From Colimorpha sp045222295 (lineage in GTDB: Bacteria; Bacteroidota; Bacteroidia; Bacteroidales; P3), in the NCBI GenBank assembly GCA_045222295.1, contig JBGUXP010000003.1, positions 62,001 through 126,000 of the forward strand: 64,000 nt of DNA. Direction: 5' to 3'. The translations under genes and the position numbers were made by a program. The notes beneath the pieces were generated by a model that had not been told where the DNA came from, did no database searches, and saw only the letters and a program-made list of their open reading frames with translations. Positions 51,343 through 58,651 of this stretch are shown one piece after another. Position 1 is the stretch's first letter; every line of letters starts with the position of its first letter.

Positions 51343-52119
51343 TTATTTTTTATTGGTTAATATTATTTTTTTCAATTCCTCCACCGAAAAAGGAGGATTC
51401 TTTCTATGCATCATCGCATGACAATTAGGGCAAACAGGGACAAGGTCATTGTCAATGTCTAATTTGTAGTCTTTGCCTTTAGATGATATTGGCGTTACAT
51501 GATGAACATGGATAAAACCTTCGCCAATCTCGCCATAGGTCTCTTTGAAATCAATCCCGCATACTTCGCACTTACACCCCTTCAATTCAATACATTTTTC
51601 CCGAGCTTCACGGTTTCTCTCGTATCGGTTCGTCGTTACTTGTCTCAACTCCCCTTCGTTAAACTCTTTGTCATCTTCTGAGAAGCCATCTACATTATCA
51701 AGAGTCTCGGTTGGTACTACATTTTTCTTTGATTTTACATTTGCTTGAACCAATTCAGCTTCTTCATGAGTCAATTTGCTGCCTTTTTTGATTTTCTCGG
51801 CTATTTCGGGCGACAACATACCTATTTCAACTGATATTTGAAGCAGGTCATGATTGCTTCTCCAGTAGCCACACACTTCATCTTTTTTCTTTCTACTTGC
51901 AAATGGTATGCTCTTGCCATCCCAAATACCAAGCATCCACGTTATTTCATTCTCGGTGTTGATATACTGATTGCCATTAACAATATATGTATATTTCATG
52001 TGAGACTTCTGTGAAGTATCGACATTGGTAAATGTTAATCCATACGCACTATATTTCTTTGTCATTGCATTTAGGTGAGCACTTCGCTCATCAGCATTCA
52101 TTTTACTAACTGCTTTCAT
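51343..52119 (-). CDS. HNH endonuclease
   Basis: 258 residues. The C-terminal ~70 form an HNH domain of the McrA type: zinc pair CEVCG, VHHVTPISSKGKDY, DLVPVCPNCHAMMHR. The N-terminal ~150 residues are unlike known HNH partners to me, with a WMLGIWDGKSIPF segment that could bind DNA or sense modified bases. The AT-rich composition and neighbours (HEPN-like, ATPase, Fic, restriction genes) suggest a defence role. A promoter at 52400-52393 gives it a leader of about 265 nt that contains a long hairpin. Confidence 0.88.
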   Translation of the reverse strand: MKAVSKMNADERSAHLNAMTKKYSAYGLTFTNVDTSQKSHMKYTYIVNGNQYINTENEITWMLGIWDGKSIPFASRKKKDEVCGYWRSNHDLLQISVEIGMLSPEIAEKIKKGSKLTHEEAELVQANVKSKKNVVPTETLDNVDGFSEDDKEFNEGELRQVTTNRYERNREAREKCIELKGCKCEVCGIDFKETYGEIGEGFIHVHHVTPISSKGKDYKLDIDNDLVPVCPNCHAMMHRKNPPFSVEELKKIILTNKK

Positions 52120-52575
52120 ATATCATTTTGTTTATTCTATCCGAATGGCAACAAGAAAGGCGTAAAACCTTCGTTTATGATTCCTTATTCTAGGATGGGT
52201 GACTGGTAAATACCCTTGGGCAAATAAGGCACGAACATTTCACGCCAACGCGTGAACTTGCGTATCTTATTCCTCCGCCCATGTTAAGATTACCAGTCTT
52301 TATCCTAGGCGAACAAGCACTTCAAGCTCAATTATGTCTTTTATTTTCTATTTCTGCGTTTATATCATATTGTTTGTTTTCATTTCACGGTGCAAAGATA
52401 CACATTTTTTTTCATTCGACGTTTTTTTTTGGAATTCACCAGTATTTATATTTGTCTTATTGAAGATTATTTTTAATGTAACCACCCTGTTCGTTGATTG
52501 TTTATAACTAAATAATGCCAGAAAGAAAAAAGTTTGTATTTTTGCTTTTTGAAAAAACAGATTAAATTAAAAAAG
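52120..52575. other. Spacer between the HNH and ATPase genes
   Basis: 456 bp without a gene. It holds the structured RNA, the minus-strand HNH promoter and, near 52535-52555, a plus-strand promoter (TATTTTTG) for the ATPase. The rest is AT-rich. Confidence 0.7.
52190..52308 (-). ncRNA. Structured RNA candidate in the HNH leader
   Basis: Nested stems by eye (plus-strand coordinates): CTAGGAT 52190-52196 with ATCCTAG 52302-52308; GACTGGTAA 52201-52209 with TTACCAGTC 52290-52298; TGGGC with GCCCA 52277-52281; AATAAG with CTTATT 52266-52271; apical TTCACGC 52239-52245 with GCGTGAA 52250-52256. This makes one rod of about 119 nt. The promoter TATCTTTG (52400-52393, minus) puts it in the leader of the HNH gene. 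It could be a cis-regulator or a processed small RNA. Confidence 0.65.
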
Positions 52576-53949
52576 ATGAATACGCTTAAGAAATTTGTTT
52601 GTCAATTAGTTAAACTTCCAAAGTTTAGAATTGAGGATGTTTTTACCCCTGCGAAAGCCGCTGATGCCAATTATATAGAACGTTCAGAGATAGACTCTTT
52701 GCTGTCCTCGGAAATGGAGACTCCAGGTAAACAAATAGTTGTGTTTGGTCATTCTGGCAGTGGGAAGACATCTTCTGTTAGAAATTTATTAAAAAAAAAT
52801 CAATATAGATTTATCAGAACACATTGTGAAAGTAGTACTACTTTTGAACAGCTTATTCTTAATGCATTTGATGAATTAAATGTTTTTGTTGTTTCAGGTG
52901 GAACCCATAAAAGAACAGCCGTACTGAAAGGTCAGTTAGCAATAGAATACAACAAAATTAAAATGAATATCGGGGGTGAGTCTATTCATGAAGATTGTAG
53001 TACATTTTCAAGGTTATTACCACCTCAACTGACCCCACAAAAACTAGCTCAATTTTTAGGAGAAGGAGAGATCGTTTGGTTAATTGAAGATTTTCATAAG
53101 GTTTCTCCCGAAGAAAAAGTTCGAATAGCTGATGTAATAAAGATTTTCGTAGATAATGCTAATGATTACTCTATTTCTAAAATAATATGTATTGGTGCTT
53201 GTCAATCTGCTCATGATCTTATCAGACTTGACCCAAACTTGAGAACGAGGGTTTCCGAGATATCAGTACCTTTGTTGTCTGACGATGAAATAAAAAAAAT
53301 AATAGTCAATGGCTTTTCTCTATTAAATGTTATACCAAGCCAATCATTGGTTGAGAAATTAGTATACTATTCTGATAGACTGGGCGCTTTTGCCCATCAA
53401 ATGTGTATGGACATATGCAAAGGTGAAAAAATATCATGTACAACATTCAAAAAGAGGTTCATTGATGATGAATCTTTTCAATTCGCGGTAGATGGTTTTA
53501 TTAAACGTAGCTCGGATACTTTTAAATCTATATATGAAGCTGCAGTAAAAAATGAGTTGGGGTGGTATATTCTTAAAACATTTTCTCACAATGTTAAAGA
53601 TAAGCTTTCGTTAGATGAGATATGTAAGAAAGTTAATAAGAATGGTAGAACTTCTTTTGAAAGGGAACAAATTCAAGAAAAGTTAGAAGAGTTGAAGAGC
53701 CCGTCGTTTAGCATAATATATTATAATGCTAACTCTGAAAAATACGCATTGTCTACTCCATTTTGGCATCGTTTTTTAAGGCTTCAATTTAGTATTGAAA
53801 AATCCGAACAAACTCAAAAGAATAAAAACCGCAACAATCCTCACCTAAATCTGGTTGCAGATAAGAAATATCAAATTGTTGATGAATCAATGATTAAACT
53901 AATTAACAGCCTATATGATGAACTGAAAATAGAAATTATGAAGCGGTAA
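52576..53949 (+). CDS. AAA/STAND-like ATPase of unknown role
   Basis: 457 residues from the ATG at 52576; an upstream in-frame ATG at 52534 lies too close to the promoter. An N-terminal RSEID-type start (YIERSEIDSLL) precedes Walker A VVFGHSGSGKTSSVRNL. Walker B is IVWLIEDFHKVS. An ORC/STAND-like helical part follows with sensor-like FVDNANDY, and a winged-helix-like end (SLDEICKKVNKNGR, KYALSTPFWHRFLRLQF). No effector domain is recognisable. It stands alone on its strand in an AT-rich accessory region, which suggests transfer. It may be a defence or regulatory ATPase with a partner not identified here. Confidence 0.82.
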   Translation: MNTLKKFVCQLVKLPKFRIEDVFTPAKAADANYIERSEIDSLLSSEMETPGKQIVVFGHSGSGKTSSVRNLLKKNQYRFIRTHCESSTTFEQLILNAFDELNVFVVSGGTHKRTAVLKGQLAIEYNKIKMNIGGESIHEDCSTFSRLLPPQLTPQKLAQFLGEGEIVWLIEDFHKVSPEEKVRIADVIKIFVDNANDYSISKIICIGACQSAHDLIRLDPNLRTRVSEISVPLLSDDEIKKIIVNGFSLLNVIPSQSLVEKLVYYSDRLGAFAHQMCMDICKGEKISCTTFKKRFIDDESFQFAVDGFIKRSSDTFKSIYEAAVKNELGWYILKTFSHNVKDKLSLDEICKKVNKNGRTSFEREQIQEKLEELKSPSFSIIYYNANSEKYALSTPFWHRFLRLQFSIEKSEQTQKNKNRNNPHLNLVADKKYQIVDESMIKLINSLYDELKIEIMKR

Positions 53950-54033
53950 GGCGATATGTTGTTTATAACATAGTTGGTGTAAATTTCCACCTACGAGTTT
54001 TTATGTGGACGTTAATTAAGGTTGTCAAGGCAT

Positions 54034-55071
54034 TTAGAAGTATTCGTCAACAGCAAATTTATATTGTGAGACAAATATTTCTTTGAAAGGCACGATGTTG
54101 TTCTGTTCATAGAATACAAGCATGGCTTTCTTGTAGTCGATGGAGTCGACGGTGCGGAAAGATAACGGGCAGTAGTCATTGGCAAGCAGGATGCCATTGC
54201 TGACCAATCGCGCGGTGCGCTTGTTGCCGTCGGTGAAGGGTTGGATATAGCTTATCAGCAGCAATGCCAACAATGCTTTCTCAAATACATTCTGCCGTTG
54301 GTTTATAATAGTACAGGTATCTTCAATGGCCTCGCGTATCTGAAATTCGTTGTCAAGTGGGCGATAGTTAGTTCCCGTAATACCAACGCGACGGTGGCGC
54401 AGTCCCTTTTCTGTCTCAAGACCTTCTACAAGCATGGATTGGATATCCTCAATCCGTCTAACAGAAAGCTCATGCAGATAATCCTTGTTGTCGAGCAGAA
54501 AGCGTAGCGTATATTTATGATTGAGCAACATGACAGCCTCTTCCTGTGTTTTGCCATCGGCAGTCTTGCTCTCGCGCAGCAGGCGCTCAGTCTCCAAAAG
54601 CGAGTAGGTATTTCCTTCTATCTGTGATGACTTCCAACTCAAGTCCACCCCCAACCGTTCCATCTCTTTACGGTAGGTGGTAGGCGACAGTTCACTCATA
54701 TTCTTCTTGAATTGTGCCTGCAAAGTCTCGAGTTGCTGCTTCTCTTCGTTGTTGAAGAGTTGCACGGACGGAAGAATATCTGTAAAAAGGTAAAAGTTGA
54801 ATGTGCTTTGTATCTGTCGCTCGTCCTGGTCGTGCAGGTAGTAAGTGTCGATATCAATGGGCATGGCGATGCGACAGGCGTTCGTAAGGCTATAGCGGGT
54901 GGCCTTGCCTTGTCCGCTCACAACAATATTCCCCGCCGAAATTTGTGCCGCCAGCATCCGTTTCAGCGTAGCATCGCTACTGTCAAACATTATACCTTCA
55001 GATATATCTTTTCGCAAAGACATAGGGTGGTATTGCAAATATTGCAGTATGTTCTGTTCATCCATAACCAT
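54034..55071 (-). CDS. Fic-family protein with the catalytic His replaced by Gln
   Basis: 345 residues. An N-terminal winged helix (ILQYLQYHPMSLRKDI, ATLKRMLAAQISAGNI) is followed by an inhibitory helix motif WKSSQIEGNTYSLLE and the Fic core. The Fic motif is YIQPFTDGNKRTARLV: it keeps the PF, DGN-R and anion-binding pattern, but Gln stands where the His of HxFxDGNxR should be. Fic enzymes AMPylate or otherwise modify proteins through this His. The protein is otherwise full length. The promoter -7 box TATTTTTG precedes it. It could be inactive, or a regulator or binding protein. Confidence 0.92.
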   Translation of the reverse strand: MVMDEQNILQYLQYHPMSLRKDISEGIMFDSSDATLKRMLAAQISAGNIVVSGQGKATRYSLTNACRIAMPIDIDTYYLHDQDERQIQSTFNFYLFTDILPSVQLFNNEEKQQLETLQAQFKKNMSELSPTTYRKEMERLGVDLSWKSSQIEGNTYSLLETERLLRESKTADGKTQEEAVMLLNHKYTLRFLLDNKDYLHELSVRRIEDIQSMLVEGLETEKGLRHRRVGITGTNYRPLDNEFQIREAIEDTCTIINQRQNVFEKALLALLLISYIQPFTDGNKRTARLVSNGILLANDYCPLSFRTVDSIDYKKAMLVFYEQNNIVPFKEIFVSQYKFAVDEYF

Positions 55072-55176
55072 TGTTCACTTTTAAAATACGGTGCAAAAAT
55101 ACTAAAATTTTCGCAAATACGGCTCAAATATTTGCATTCTTGTCTTAAAAAATGTATTTTTTGAGCCGAATCCCTT

Positions 55177-55848
55177 CTATGCGGCTATTGGTATCTGCTG
55201 GTCGAGGCGAATCTCCTCGACGGTGGAGAGGATGTAGACGGCCAGCTGGCCATTGTCGCGGGCGAATTGGAGGGCTTCTTCAAGTTGGTCTTCGGGGAAG
55301 AGGCGCGTGCTGTCGAAGTAGTAGAGGCCGCTCTGGCTGTCGTACCAGCCGCCCACATAGCCGTCGTGCTCCAGCGCATGATTAACCACGTACACAAGCC
55401 CCTCGCGGGAGTGGCACCCCTGCGTGGCAGCATAGGCCACGGCGATGCCCTCGGTGGGCATCTCCATGGTGCGAATATCGACGGTGAAGCCGTCGGGACG
55501 GAACTGGCTGAGGTCCCACACGCGCTCGGCAATGGCCTCGGGGGATTCTTGTTCGTTGCCCTTGTGGCTGCACGAAGAAAAAAGCATAACGGCGACAACA
55601 GCAATCTGCGCAATGATTATCAGCGGGATGCCGTATTTAAACTTCTTGTGCATCGTCTTATGATGCCATACCTTCATCCCCAGCCAGGCACCGATGCTGC
55701 CGCCCAGCGCCGCCAGCAGCAGCAAGGCAGCTTCCCTGATGCGCCATTTGGAGCGTTTGGCCTTCCACTTGTCGACGCCATACATGAAGAATGTCACAAC
55801 ATTGGTGACGATGAGATAGATGATGAGTATTTTAATCAGTTCCGGCAT
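55177..55848 (-). CDS. DUF1294 membrane protein fused to an extra C-terminal domain
   Basis: 223 residues. Residues 1-95 are DUF1294: a first helix, then YGVDKWKAKRSKWRIRE, ALLLLAALGGSIGAWLGMKVWHHKTMHKKFKYGIP and a last helix. Normal DUF1294 proteins end near here. Next comes a Ser/Cys stretch (SSCSHKG) and a ~115-residue soluble domain with many charged residues (VDIRTMEMPTEGIAVAYAATQGCH ... YDSQSGLYYFDSTRLFPEDQLEEALQF). I do not recognise this domain. The fusion is unusual. Confidence 0.75.
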   Translation of the reverse strand: MPELIKILIIYLIVTNVVTFFMYGVDKWKAKRSKWRIREAALLLLAALGGSIGAWLGMKVWHHKTMHKKFKYGIPLIIIAQIAVVAVMLFSSCSHKGNEQESPEAIAERVWDLSQFRPDGFTVDIRTMEMPTEGIAVAYAATQGCHSREGLVYVVNHALEHDGYVGGWYDSQSGLYYFDSTRLFPEDQLEEALQFARDNGQLAVYILSTVEEIRLDQQIPIAA

Positions 55849-55850
55849 AT

Positions 55851-56189
55851 CTATTTATTCAAATAGGCCTTCCTTCCAGCATCCGTCATAAGGCCTCGGT
55901 TTTCTAAATCATGGCAGCGGAGGATGTTGAGCTCAGTCCAGTGGCTGTTTTTACGGCGCGGCGAAATGCGCTGCGCAAGCCGGCCATCCTCCATCTTCTT
56001 AACGGTGGAATCTATCCACCCGAAACACAGCGCCTCCTCCACAATATCCAGATACGACAACGCATCGGGCAAAGGCTGTTTGCTCCGATACGAGGCCACC
56101 CAACACTCGCGCTCCGACTGGTGATTCTCCTCCAGCCATCGGCGCAACGCCTTGCGGCCCTTGAATGTCATAAGGTTCTGTATCTCCAT
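55851..56189 (-). CDS. YdeI/OmpD-associated (bacteriocin-protection type) protein, short form
   Basis: 112 residues from the ATG at 56189, downstream of the -7 box TATCTTTG (plus-strand CAAAGATA 56210-56217). It shows the family core GRKALRRWLEENHQSERECWV, YLDIVEEALCFGWIDSTVKKMED and QRISPRRKNSHWTELN. Family members are usually about 190 residues; here the C-terminal half is missing, ending just after GRKAYLNK. Function is unknown; E. coli YdeI is linked to antimicrobial-peptide tolerance. The short form may be natural or a truncation. Confidence 0.82.
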   Translation of the reverse strand: MEIQNLMTFKGRKALRRWLEENHQSERECWVASYRSKQPLPDALSYLDIVEEALCFGWIDSTVKKMEDGRLAQRISPRRKNSHWTELNILRCHDLENRGLMTDAGRKAYLNK

Positions 56190-56246
56190 TATACCATAAA
56201 TACTGGCTGCAAAGATACACAATTAATTGCATTCACTAAAAAATAT

Positions 56247-56277
56247 TTTGCCATGCGGAGAAAAAGGTGTATATTTG
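56247..56277 (+). promoter_or_regulatory. Plus-strand promoter of a short transcript
   Basis: TTTG 56247-56250 and TATATTTG 56270-56277 with a 19-bp spacer. It points at the unit ending in the terminator at 56472-56503. Confidence 0.75.
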
Positions 56278-56319
56278 CCGCATAATTTGCGGTGAATAAT
56301 AATCGTATTATCCTCATAA

Positions 56320-56469
56320 AAAATAGAGTTGACATCCTCCAGGTGGGCTAAGATAAATAAGTGCTCCACAGATACGGCTCTACACGACCAGCAAGACCTT
56401 GACACCAAAGAAATCCTCGTCCGCACTGATGCCGGTGGCCGCAGCACAAGCTATGAATTGACGCGATAA
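56320..56469 (+). other. Possible small protein or gene remnant (about 46-49 codons)
   Basis: It lies within the 335-bp gap 56190-56524. An open frame without ATG (TTG at 56329 possible) ends ILVRTDAGGRSTSYELTR, which reads like the tail of a real protein. A good promoter lies ~40 bp upstream and a terminator directly after. It could be a small RNA, a small protein, or the end of a decayed gene. Confidence 0.35.
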
Positions 56470-56471
56470 AC

Positions 56472-56503
56472 AAAAAGAGAGACCAATCGGCCTCTCTTTT
56501 TTG
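56472..56503 (-). terminator. Terminator of the HipBST-like operon (also works on the plus strand)
   Basis: AAAAAGAGAG / CCTCTCTTTTTT. It follows hipT on the minus strand and the short plus-strand unit. Confidence 0.85.
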
Positions 56504-56524
56504 TTTGTGCTTTCTACAAATGTA

Positions 56525-57535
56525 TTAATGTCCCTTCAAAGTGAAGCAGCGATACTGATACGATAATCTGTAGTCTTTCTTCAGGGTTTCCGACAGAAAG
56601 GAATGTGCTATCAACTCCAAGGCAAGAGGCGATTCCTTTGCGAAGGTGTCAAGTTCTCTTTTGGTAGTTCTGTCGGGAAGTCCAATTCTACGGCCGAACT
56701 CCTCAAAGTCACCCCTGTCCACAGTATGGGTGTCGGTCATGTGCATCCCTTCTTTGAACAGACCTTTCTCCAGTGCAAAAATACGGGGCACATGCAGGTG
56801 CAGACTTGTATTGATGAGGTCGTAGGCGGGAGCGAGGCGGTAGTCGCCATCCCCTCGGTCGATCAGGGAGAAGTTTTTCAGGTGGGCATCGTCGTTCAGC
56901 GTGATGTAGTTGAACAGCACCACACGGAAGAATCGCAGCAGGTCCACCTGTGCGGCACGCACATAACGGCGGATGATGTCGGCACAATCCTCATAGCTCA
57001 GCATATTGTACTTATAATCGCTCCCGCCGTTGGCCTTGGTCAATCCTGCCAAAGAAGCGAAGTCTTCCTGCGGATATTTTGTCCCGTCGGGAGCCACGTC
57101 AAACCGTTTTGTGAGGTAAGCAGCCTCGCCGTCGCGAAAAAAACAGAGCGCATTGGGAGCGGTCTCAATACCGTAAGCTTGTGAAGCCATCTGCATGGTG
57201 AGGTGTTCGTTGGCAGGACAATATTTGCGCTCCAGCAATGCGTAGGATACCGGCGCGGGTTTCAGGATATACTGCCCCCGTTCTCCCTCTTCCGGCTTCG
57301 ACAGCACTCCGCCGCGTAGCACCAGCGCCCCCTTGGGTTGAACGCCGGAGAGCGAGATGCGTCCGATATGGGCTGCATAGTCAGTCGAGTCGGCATTGTC
57401 GTTGTTGGGGCTGTCGAAATCAAGTATGTGCGACACTTGCTTTCCGCCAAACAGCTTGCGACAAGCCTCAGGGGAATAGGTATTAAAACCTTCCTTCAAT
57501 GTCGAAGGGCAAAACTTCAATTCTTCCATTATCAC
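56525..57535 (-). CDS. HipT-like serine/threonine kinase toxin (HipA C-terminal type)
   Basis: 336 residues. The Gly-rich loop ISLSGVQPKGALVL, ANEHLTMQMASQAYGIETAP, catalytic loop YITLNDDAHLKNFSLI and metal motif RLAPAYDLINT are those of HipA kinases, which phosphorylate aminoacyl-tRNA synthetases and induce dormancy. The N-terminal HipA subdomain is absent and encoded separately by the gene before it, as in the tripartite HipBST system. It overlaps that gene by 4 nt. The Ser in SGVQ corresponds to the loop serines that control HipT. Confidence 0.88.
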   Translation of the reverse strand: MIMEELKFCPSTLKEGFNTYSPEACRKLFGGKQVSHILDFDSPNNDNADSTDYAAHIGRISLSGVQPKGALVLRGGVLSKPEEGERGQYILKPAPVSYALLERKYCPANEHLTMQMASQAYGIETAPNALCFFRDGEAAYLTKRFDVAPDGTKYPQEDFASLAGLTKANGGSDYKYNMLSYEDCADIIRRYVRAAQVDLLRFFRVVLFNYITLNDDAHLKNFSLIDRGDGDYRLAPAYDLINTSLHLHVPRIFALEKGLFKEGMHMTDTHTVDRGDFEEFGRRIGLPDRTTKRELDTFAKESPLALELIAHSFLSETLKKDYRLSYQYRCFTLKGH

Positions 57536-57840
57536 ATAGGTTTGATTGTTACTGCACCGATGGTGTCTGTCTGCGCTGTGGCCAGCAGTATGCCGAAATC
57601 GTCATTCTCATCGATATGTAGCAGTTGCGACTGCATTTTGCGGTTGGCCCCCTCGGAGAGCATATTGAAGAAAAAGGGGAACAAATGGTCGGAAGTGTAG
57701 GCTTCGCTCCTCACGGGCATGGCTAGACAGATGGCCCTGCCTGCATAACCTTCTGAATAAGAGAAACTATACCGTCCGCCGTCTTCTTCCGTCAGCACAC
57801 CGGCTTCCGTGCCGTTTACATACACCTTACATTGTCTCAT
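57532..57840 (-). CDS. HipS-like small protein (HipA N-terminal subdomain)
   Basis: 102 residues matching the HipA N-terminal subdomain: MRQCKVYVNGTEAGVLTE, YAGRAICLAMPVRSEAY, LFPFFFNMLSEGANRKM. In E. coli O127 HipBST the free subdomain HipS is the antitoxin. It overlaps hipT by 4 nt and hipB by 14 nt, so all three are tightly coupled. Confidence 0.88.
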   Translation of the reverse strand: MRQCKVYVNGTEAGVLTEEDGGRYSFSYSEGYAGRAICLAMPVRSEAYTSDHLFPFFFNMLSEGANRKMQSQLLHIDENDDFGILLATAQTDTIGAVTIKPM

Positions 57841-58048
57841 ATTCCATCACTTTGGGTTTCACGTCAAGTTGGAGGCCGATGGTGTCGAGGATTTCCATCA
57901 GGGTGGTGATTTGCGGGTTTCCTTCGCCCCGTTCTATGGCGACAAGGGTGTTTACGGCCACCCCAGAGAGCTCTGAGACCGTACGCTGGTTCACGCCAAG
58001 CGTTGCCCGTCGTGCCTTGATTGCCTGTCCTATTTCTTTCAAATCCAT
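57827..58048 (-). CDS. HipB-like XRE-family regulator
   Basis: 73 residues from the ATG at 58048, downstream of the promoter; longer frames read through the promoter. HTH_3 fold: KEIGQAIKARRATLGVNQRTVSELSGVAVNTLVAIERGEGNPQITTLMEIL. It should bind the paired palindromes upstream of its promoter (58111-58130 and 58172-58190) and repress the operon. Confidence 0.9.
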   Translation of the reverse strand: MDLKEIGQAIKARRATLGVNQRTVSELSGVAVNTLVAIERGEGNPQITTLMEILDTIGLQLDVKPKVMEYETM

Positions 58049-58063
58049 AATACCAATACAATG

Positions 58064-58107
58064 CGATTTTCGGTGCAAAAGTACAACTATTTTTGAAACT
58101 GGCAAAA
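58064..58107 (-). promoter_or_regulatory. hipB promoter, relative of the rpsP promoter block
   Basis: The minus strand reads TTTTGCCAGTTTCAAAAA, then TACTTTTG. The first 18 bases equal those of the rpsP and NTase promoters. Confidence 0.8.
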
Positions 58108-58110
58108 CAA

Positions 58111-58190
58111 AATCGCAATATGTTGCGATTTTTTGGTATTGGATATGTAAAAGGAGCCGAAAAACATCAGAAATCGCAATATGTTGCGAC
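58111..58190. promoter_or_regulatory. Paired HipB operator candidates
   Basis: AATCGCAATATGTTGCGATT (58111-58130) has perfect 8-bp arms around TATG. A second copy, AATCGCAATATGTTGCGAC, lies at 58172-58190, centres 61 bp apart. Both lie just upstream of the -33 box, and a half-site AATCGCA occurs near the hipB start. Confidence 0.85.
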
Positions 58191-58312
58191 AACCTATTGT
58201 GAAGAATAAAACACCCTTTCTTGATCCAATATTGTACCACAAACCGCTTCGCGGTTGAATATCAGTACCGATTATATTAGAGGAGGTGAAATAAGATTGA
58301 TTTTTAATTAAA

Positions 58313-58352
58313 AAGAAAAGAGGTGCAGACATCCGATCGCACCTCTTTTTTG
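58313..58352 (-). terminator. Terminator
   Basis: AAAAGAGGTGC / GCACCTCTTTTTT with a 12-nt loop. It lies downstream of the DUF2971 gene on the minus strand. The 58353-58651 stretch shows no gene. Confidence 0.85.
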
Positions 58353-58651
58353 CTTTTTATTATAAAGCGATAGCTGTTTATCCCTCAGAATAGGTTTGTG
58401 ACAGATACCTGTCCCTTGGCCCCACGATATTTATCATTAACAACGCCAAAGTCGCAAAATTATTGCATTGGGATATTTTTTAAAATCACATGCAACTGAG
58501 TATTTTGCTTAGTGCAGGCATACTCTTCGCATACGGTTCTCTCGCTCTACTCATACTCAACCTTACCCTTTGAGTATGCCTGGGGCATAGGAAGGACGTA
58601 AGAAGGGAGAAGGAAGGGCGTGGGAGCGTAAACCGCAACGACGGATAAAAG

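Noticed and set aside
52190..52308. Retron RNA or integron attC site
   Set aside because: No reverse transcriptase or integron integrase is near, and the attC core sites are not present.
57827..58240. Longer HipB start (137 codons)
   Set aside because: The added part reads through the promoter and both boxes, so it is not translated.
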